Source: Microbacterium sp. 18062
Lineage (GTDB): Bacteria; Actinomycetota; Actinomycetes; Actinomycetales; Microbacteriaceae
DNA: 64,000 nucleotides
Assembly: GCF_902706225.1 (NCBI RefSeq)
Contig: NZ_CACSKB010000005.1
Coordinates: 1-64,000, forward strand
Direction of reading: 5' to 3'
The notes below the pieces were generated by a model. The model did no database searches and was not told the origin of the DNA. It worked only from the letters and a program-made list of their open reading frames with translations. Positions 60,827-64,000 of the stretch are shown here, piece by piece. The translations under genes were made by a program, and so were the position numbers. Position 1 is the stretch's first letter. Each line of letters starts with the position of its first letter.

Positions 60827-62350
60827 TCAGCGCTGCTTGCGCTCGCGCACCCGCATGTTGACGACGATCGGCGTGCCCTCGAAGCCATAGAGCTCGCGCA
60901 GGCGCCGCTGGATGAACCGGCGGTAACCCGGATCGAGGAACCCCGTCGTGAACAGCACGAACGTCGGCGGGCGCGTGCTCGCCTGGGTGCCGAACAGGAT
61001 GCGGGGCTGCTTGCCGCCGCGCAGCGGATGCGGGTGCTCGGCCACGAGCTCGGCGAGGAACGCGTTGAACTTGCCCGTCGAGATGCGCTGGTCCCACGAC
61101 GTCAGCGCCGTCTCGAGCGCGGGCACGAGCCGCTCGAGGTGACGACCGGTGCGCGCCGAGATGTTCACCCGAGGCGCCCAGGCGACGTGCGCGAGGTCCT
61201 GCTCGATCTCGCGCTCGAGGTAGCGCCGGCGGTCGATGTTCTCCATGTCGTCGTCGGCGAGACGGTCCCACTTGTTGAACGCCAGCACGAGCGCACGGCC
61301 GGACTCCAGCACCATGTCGATGATGCGCACGTCCTGCTCGCTGAGCGGCTGCGAGACGTCCAGCACGACGACGGCGACCTCCGCCTTCTCGAGGGCGGCC
61401 GAGGTGCGCAGCGACGCGTAGAAGTCGGCGCCCTGCTGCAGGTGCACGCGACGCCGGATGCCGGCGGTGTCGACGAGACGCCACAGCTTGCCGCCGAGCT
61501 CGACGATCTCGTCGACCGGATCGCGGGTCGTGCCCGCGAGCTCGTTCACGACGACGCGCTCCTCGCCGGCGGCCTTGTTCAGCAGCGACGACTTGCCGAC
61601 GTTCGGCCGGCCGAGGATCGCCACGCGGCGGGGTCCGCCGATCTCGTGCTTCGCGACCGCCGAGACCGTGGGCAGCACCTTCATGAGCTCGTCGAGGAGA
61701 TCCGCCACCCCGCGGCCGTGGATCGCCGACACCGGATGCGGCTCGCCGAGCCCCAGGTTCCAGAGCGCCGCCGCCTCGGGCTCGTGCCGGGCGTCGTCGA
61801 TCTTGTTGGCCACCAGGAGCACCGGCTTGCCGCTGCGGCGCAGCAGCTTCACGACGTGCTCGTCGGTCGACGTCGCGCCGACGATCGCGTCGACGACGAA
61901 CAGCACCACGTCGGCGAGGTCGATGGCGATCTCCGCCTGGGCCGCGACCGAGCGGTCGATGCCGCGGGCGTCGGGCTCCCAGCCGCCGGTGTCGACGAGC
62001 GAGTAGCGGCGATCGAGCCATTCGGCCTTGTAGGTGACACGGTCGCGCGTGACCCCGGGGGTGTCCTCGACGACCGCCTCACGACGGCCGATGATCCGGT
62101 TCACGAGCGCCGACTTGCCGACGTTCGGGCGTCCGACGATCGCGACGACCGGCAGCGCCGGCGAGTACTGGATCCCGTCGACGGCGCCCACGAGACCGGC
62201 GAGGACCGCGGCGTCCTCGTCCTCCAGGTCGTAGTCCTCGAGCGACGCGCGCAGGGCGATCGCCCGCTGCTCGGCGAGCGTCTCGTCCAGGTCCGCCAGC
62301 TTCTCCTCCAGCTGGTCCGGCCCTGCTTCGTACTCGTCCTCAGCGCGCAT
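60827..62350 (-). CDS. der: Ribosome assembly GTPase Der (EngA)
   Basis: A 507-residue protein with two tandem GTPase domains, [16 protein letters not shown] (about residue 73) and [16 protein letters not shown] (about 245), and a C-terminal KH-like domain. It is needed for 50S subunit maturation. The N-terminus has an extra about 65 charged residues, usual for actinobacterial Der. The ATG at 62350 lies inside the end of cmk, so the genes are coupled. Confidence 0.93.
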   Translation of the reverse strand: MRAEDEYEAGPDQLEEKLADLDETLAEQRAIALRASLEDYDLEDEDAAVLAGLVGAVDGIQYSPALPVVAIVGRPNVGKSALVNRIIGRREAVVEDTPGVTRDRVTYKAEWLDRRYSLVDTGGWEPDARGIDRSVAAQAEIAIDLADVVLFVVDAIVGATSTDEHVVKLLRRSGKPVLLVANKIDDARHEPEAAALWNLGLGEPHPVSAIHGRGVADLLDELMKVLPTVSAVAKHEIGGPRRVAILGRPNVGKSSLLNKAAGEERVVVNELAGTTRDPVDEIVELGGKLWRLVDTAGIRRRVHLQQGADFYASLRTSAALEKAEVAVVVLDVSQPLSEQDVRIIDMVLESGRALVLAFNKWDRLADDDMENIDRRRYLEREIEQDLAHVAWAPRVNISARTGRHLERLVPALETALTSWDQRISTGKFNAFLAELVAEHPHPLRGGKQPRILFGTQASTRPPTFVLFTTGFLDPGYRRFIQRRLRELYGFEGTPIVVNMRVRERKQR

Positions 62351-63026
62351 CGTGCACCTCCTGCTTCTGCTCGACGAGAGCGAGAACCGCCCGCACCGAT
62401 CCTTCGAAATCGAGCTCCGTCGTGTCGACCGCCTCGACGCCCGGCGCGGCGGTCGTGAAGTCCGCCACCGCCGAGTCCGACGCGTCGCGCCGGTGCAGCG
62501 CGTCGGCGACCGCCGCGGCATCCTCGCTCGTCAGCTCCGCGGATCGCCGCGCCGCGCGCACCTCGGGAGAGGCCGTCAGCAGCACCCGGACGGGCGCGTC
62601 GGGGGCGACGACGGTCGTGATGTCGCGCCCTTCCACGACCACGCCCTGGCGACCCGACAGCTCGACGAGAGCCCGGAAGCGCGCGTTGACCGCATGACGG
62701 ACGATCGGGATGCGGGCGACACCGCTCACCGCATCGGCCACCCGCGGCTCGCGGATCGCTGCGGTCACGTCGGCGTCGCCGACCCGCACGCCGTACTCGT
62801 CGGGGTCGAGCGAGATCGAGAGGTCGAAGTCGCCCATCACCTCCACGACGGCCGTCGCATCGGAGGTGTCGATCCCGTGGTCGAGCGCGTGCCAGGCGAG
62901 CGCCCGGTACACCGCCCCGGTGTCGAGGTAGCCGAAGCCGAGACGGCGGGCGACCTCCTTCGAGACTGACGACTTGCCGCTGCCGGCGGGTCCGTCGATC
63001 GCGACGACGAAGACGTCCTCATTCAT
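62340..63026 (-). CDS. cmk: Cytidylate kinase
   Basis: A 228-residue P-loop kinase with [22 protein letters not shown] at the start, [11 protein letters not shown] and [11 protein letters not shown], all typical. It phosphorylates CMP/dCMP. It overlaps der by 11 bp and the upstream tyrA by 8 bp; the cmk-der pairing is conserved in actinobacteria. Start at ATG 63026. Confidence 0.93.
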   Translation of the reverse strand: MNEDVFVVAIDGPAGSGKSSVSKEVARRLGFGYLDTGAVYRALAWHALDHGIDTSDATAVVEVMGDFDLSISLDPDEYGVRVGDADVTAAIREPRVADAVSGVARIPIVRHAVNARFRALVELSGRQGVVVEGRDITTVVAPDAPVRVLLTASPEVRAARRSAELTSEDAAAVADALHRRDASDSAVADFTTAAPGVEAVDTTELDFEGSVRAVLALVEQKQEVHDAR

Positions 63027-64000
63027 TCGCTGTGCTCGCAATCTTCCATCCGCGCTCCTGCAGGCCCGCGACGGCGGGTCCGGCGGCGCTGGGCACGACA
63101 CTGATCTCGGCGAGGCCGAACTGGGCGCCCGGCGAGTGCTCGAGACGCAGATCCTCGACGTTCACCCCGAGCTCGCCGAGCTCGCCGAACAGGCGTCCGA
63201 GCTGGCCGGGGGTGTCGTCGACCATGACGACGATCGTCTCGAACCGGCGGTTCTGCCCGTGCTTGCCCGGAAGACGCTCGACACCCTGGTTGCCGCGACG
63301 GATGGCGTCGGCCACCGCTCGTCGCGCGCCGGGAGCCTCGGGCACGCGCAGCGCATCGGACACCGCGGCCAGATCGGCGGCGAGGTCGTCGAGCACCTCG
63401 ACGACCGGCGTCGCGTTCCCGCCCAGGATCTGCACCCAGAGCTCGGGAGCAGAGGCCGCGATGCGCGTGGTGTCGCGGACTCCCTGGCCCGCCAGGCGCA
63501 GCGAGCCCTCGGGGGCTTCGACGAAGCGTCCGGCGAGCAGGCTCGCGACCAGCTGCGGCACGTGCGAGACGAGCGCCACCGACCGGTCGTGCTCTTCCGG
63601 GCTCATCTCGAGCGGCGTCGCACCGAGATCGAGCGCGAGGCCTTCGACGAGGGCGAGATCGGCCGCCGAGGTCTCGCCGTCGCGGCAGACGACCCACGGA
63701 CGGCCGATGAACAGGTCGGCGCGGGCCGCGATGGCGCCGCCCCTCTCGCGTCCGGCCAGCGGGTGCGAGCCGATGTAGCGGCGGAGGTCGACGCCCCGGC
63801 CGCGGAGCTCGTGGAGCGGGGCGAGCTTGACGCTCGCGACGTCCGTCACCACGGCATCGGGGTACGCGAGCAGCTCGCATTCGATCACGCGGGCGGTCAC
63901 ATCCGGCGGCACGGCGACGACGACGAGCGCCGGGCGGTCGTCGGGATCGGCGGCACGGCCCGCGCCGTAGTCGATCGCGAGCTGAAGCTGGGCGGGCGAG
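63019..64000 (-). CDS. tyrA: Prephenate dehydrogenase, 5' part outside the window
   Basis: The C-terminal about 327 residues of a TyrA-type enzyme: SPAQLQLAIDYGAG at the window edge, VVVAVPPDV, VTDVASVKLAPL, GSHPLAGRERGG (substrate-binding His) and EEHDRSVALVSHVPQL. The end is an ACT domain (VMVDDTPGQLGRLFGELGELGVNVEDLRLEH) for feedback by aromatic amino acids. It makes hydroxyphenylpyruvate for tyrosine. The frame continues beyond 64000. Confidence 0.9.
   Translation of the reverse strand, partial: SPAQLQLAIDYGAGRAADPDDRPALVVVAVPPDVTARVIECELLAYPDAVVTDVASVKLAPLHELRGRGVDLRRYIGSHPLAGRERGGAIAARADLFIGRPWVVCRDGETSAADLALVEGLALDLGATPLEMSPEEHDRSVALVSHVPQLVASLLAGRFVEAPEGSLRLAGQGVRDTTRIAASAPELWVQILGGNATPVVEVLDDLAADLAAVSDALRVPEAPGARRAVADAIRRGNQGVERLPGKHGQNRRFETIVVMVDDTPGQLGRLFGELGELGVNVEDLRLEHSPGAQFGLAEISVVPSAAGPAVAGLQERGWKIASTANE

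Noticed and set aside
1..64000. CRISPR arrays, rRNA genes or classic IS elements with terminal inverted repeats
   Set aside because: I saw no regularly spaced repeats, no rRNA sequence and no DDE or HUH transposase.

Overview
The window is high-GC actinobacterial DNA with many GTG starts and 4-bp stop/start overlaps. Gene content (nrdD-nrdG and der-cmk-tyrA on the right, a Pro-GGG tRNA used as an integration site) suggests a member of the Microbacteriaceae, probably Microbacterium-like. The genus is an inference from gene content only.

Layout. Positions 1-3.76 kb are a left flank: a SAM methyltransferase and a TetR regulator, divergent from a DHA2-type MFS exporter and a thioredoxin-reductase-like gene. 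The reductase is cut off exactly where a copy of the 3' half of tRNA-Pro(GGG) begins (3761). From there to about 55.03 kb lies an integrative and conjugative element (ICE) of about 51 kb. Its right end carries an excisionase and a tyrosine integrase next to a complete tRNA-Pro(GGG), followed by a second copy of the tRNA 5' half. From 55.1 kb the sequence is ordinary chromosome: GNAT (frameshifted), YhhN lysoplasmalogenase, S4 RNA-binding protein, NUDIX-NYN protein, anaerobic ribonucleotide reductase nrdD-nrdG, then der, cmk and a partial prephenate dehydrogenase.

Inside the ICE, left to right: (1) a defence region with an AbiEi/AbiEii toxin-antitoxin pair, a DNA N6-adenine methyltransferase, and a convergent operon of PIN-like nuclease, ParB-like protein, SNF2-type helicase and NO-VEIN/DUF3883 nuclease; (2) a relic of a GH13 glucosidase and a second tyrosine integrase; (3) a MobF relaxase-helicase with a small membrane protein and a possible oriT; (4) a galactose-type sugar cassette (LacI repressor, ABC transporter, galE, galT) with a 2H phosphodiesterase and an MgtC-like membrane protein near matching operators; (5) an AraC regulator and a cluster of uncharacterised membrane proteins and micro-ORFs; (6) a Tn554-like recombinase module with a frameshift; (7) the replication/transfer core: DNA methyltransferase, XRE regulator, primase-polymerase, DUF2637, ParB-like, VirB8-like candidate, M23 hydrolase, VirB2-like, TrbL/VirB6, SCO6880, VirB4, T4CP, SSB, DUF4913, excisionase and integrase.

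The relaxase nicks and unwinds the ICE, the coupling protein and VirB4 ATPase drive the type IV channel, and primase and SSB help replicate the transferred strand. Cargo gives the host phage defence and sugar use. Two regulatory patterns stand out. One is an 18-bp palindrome found only at the sugar cassette. The other is a recurrent CGYACCTG motif, often followed by a hairpin, in most leaders of the transfer core.
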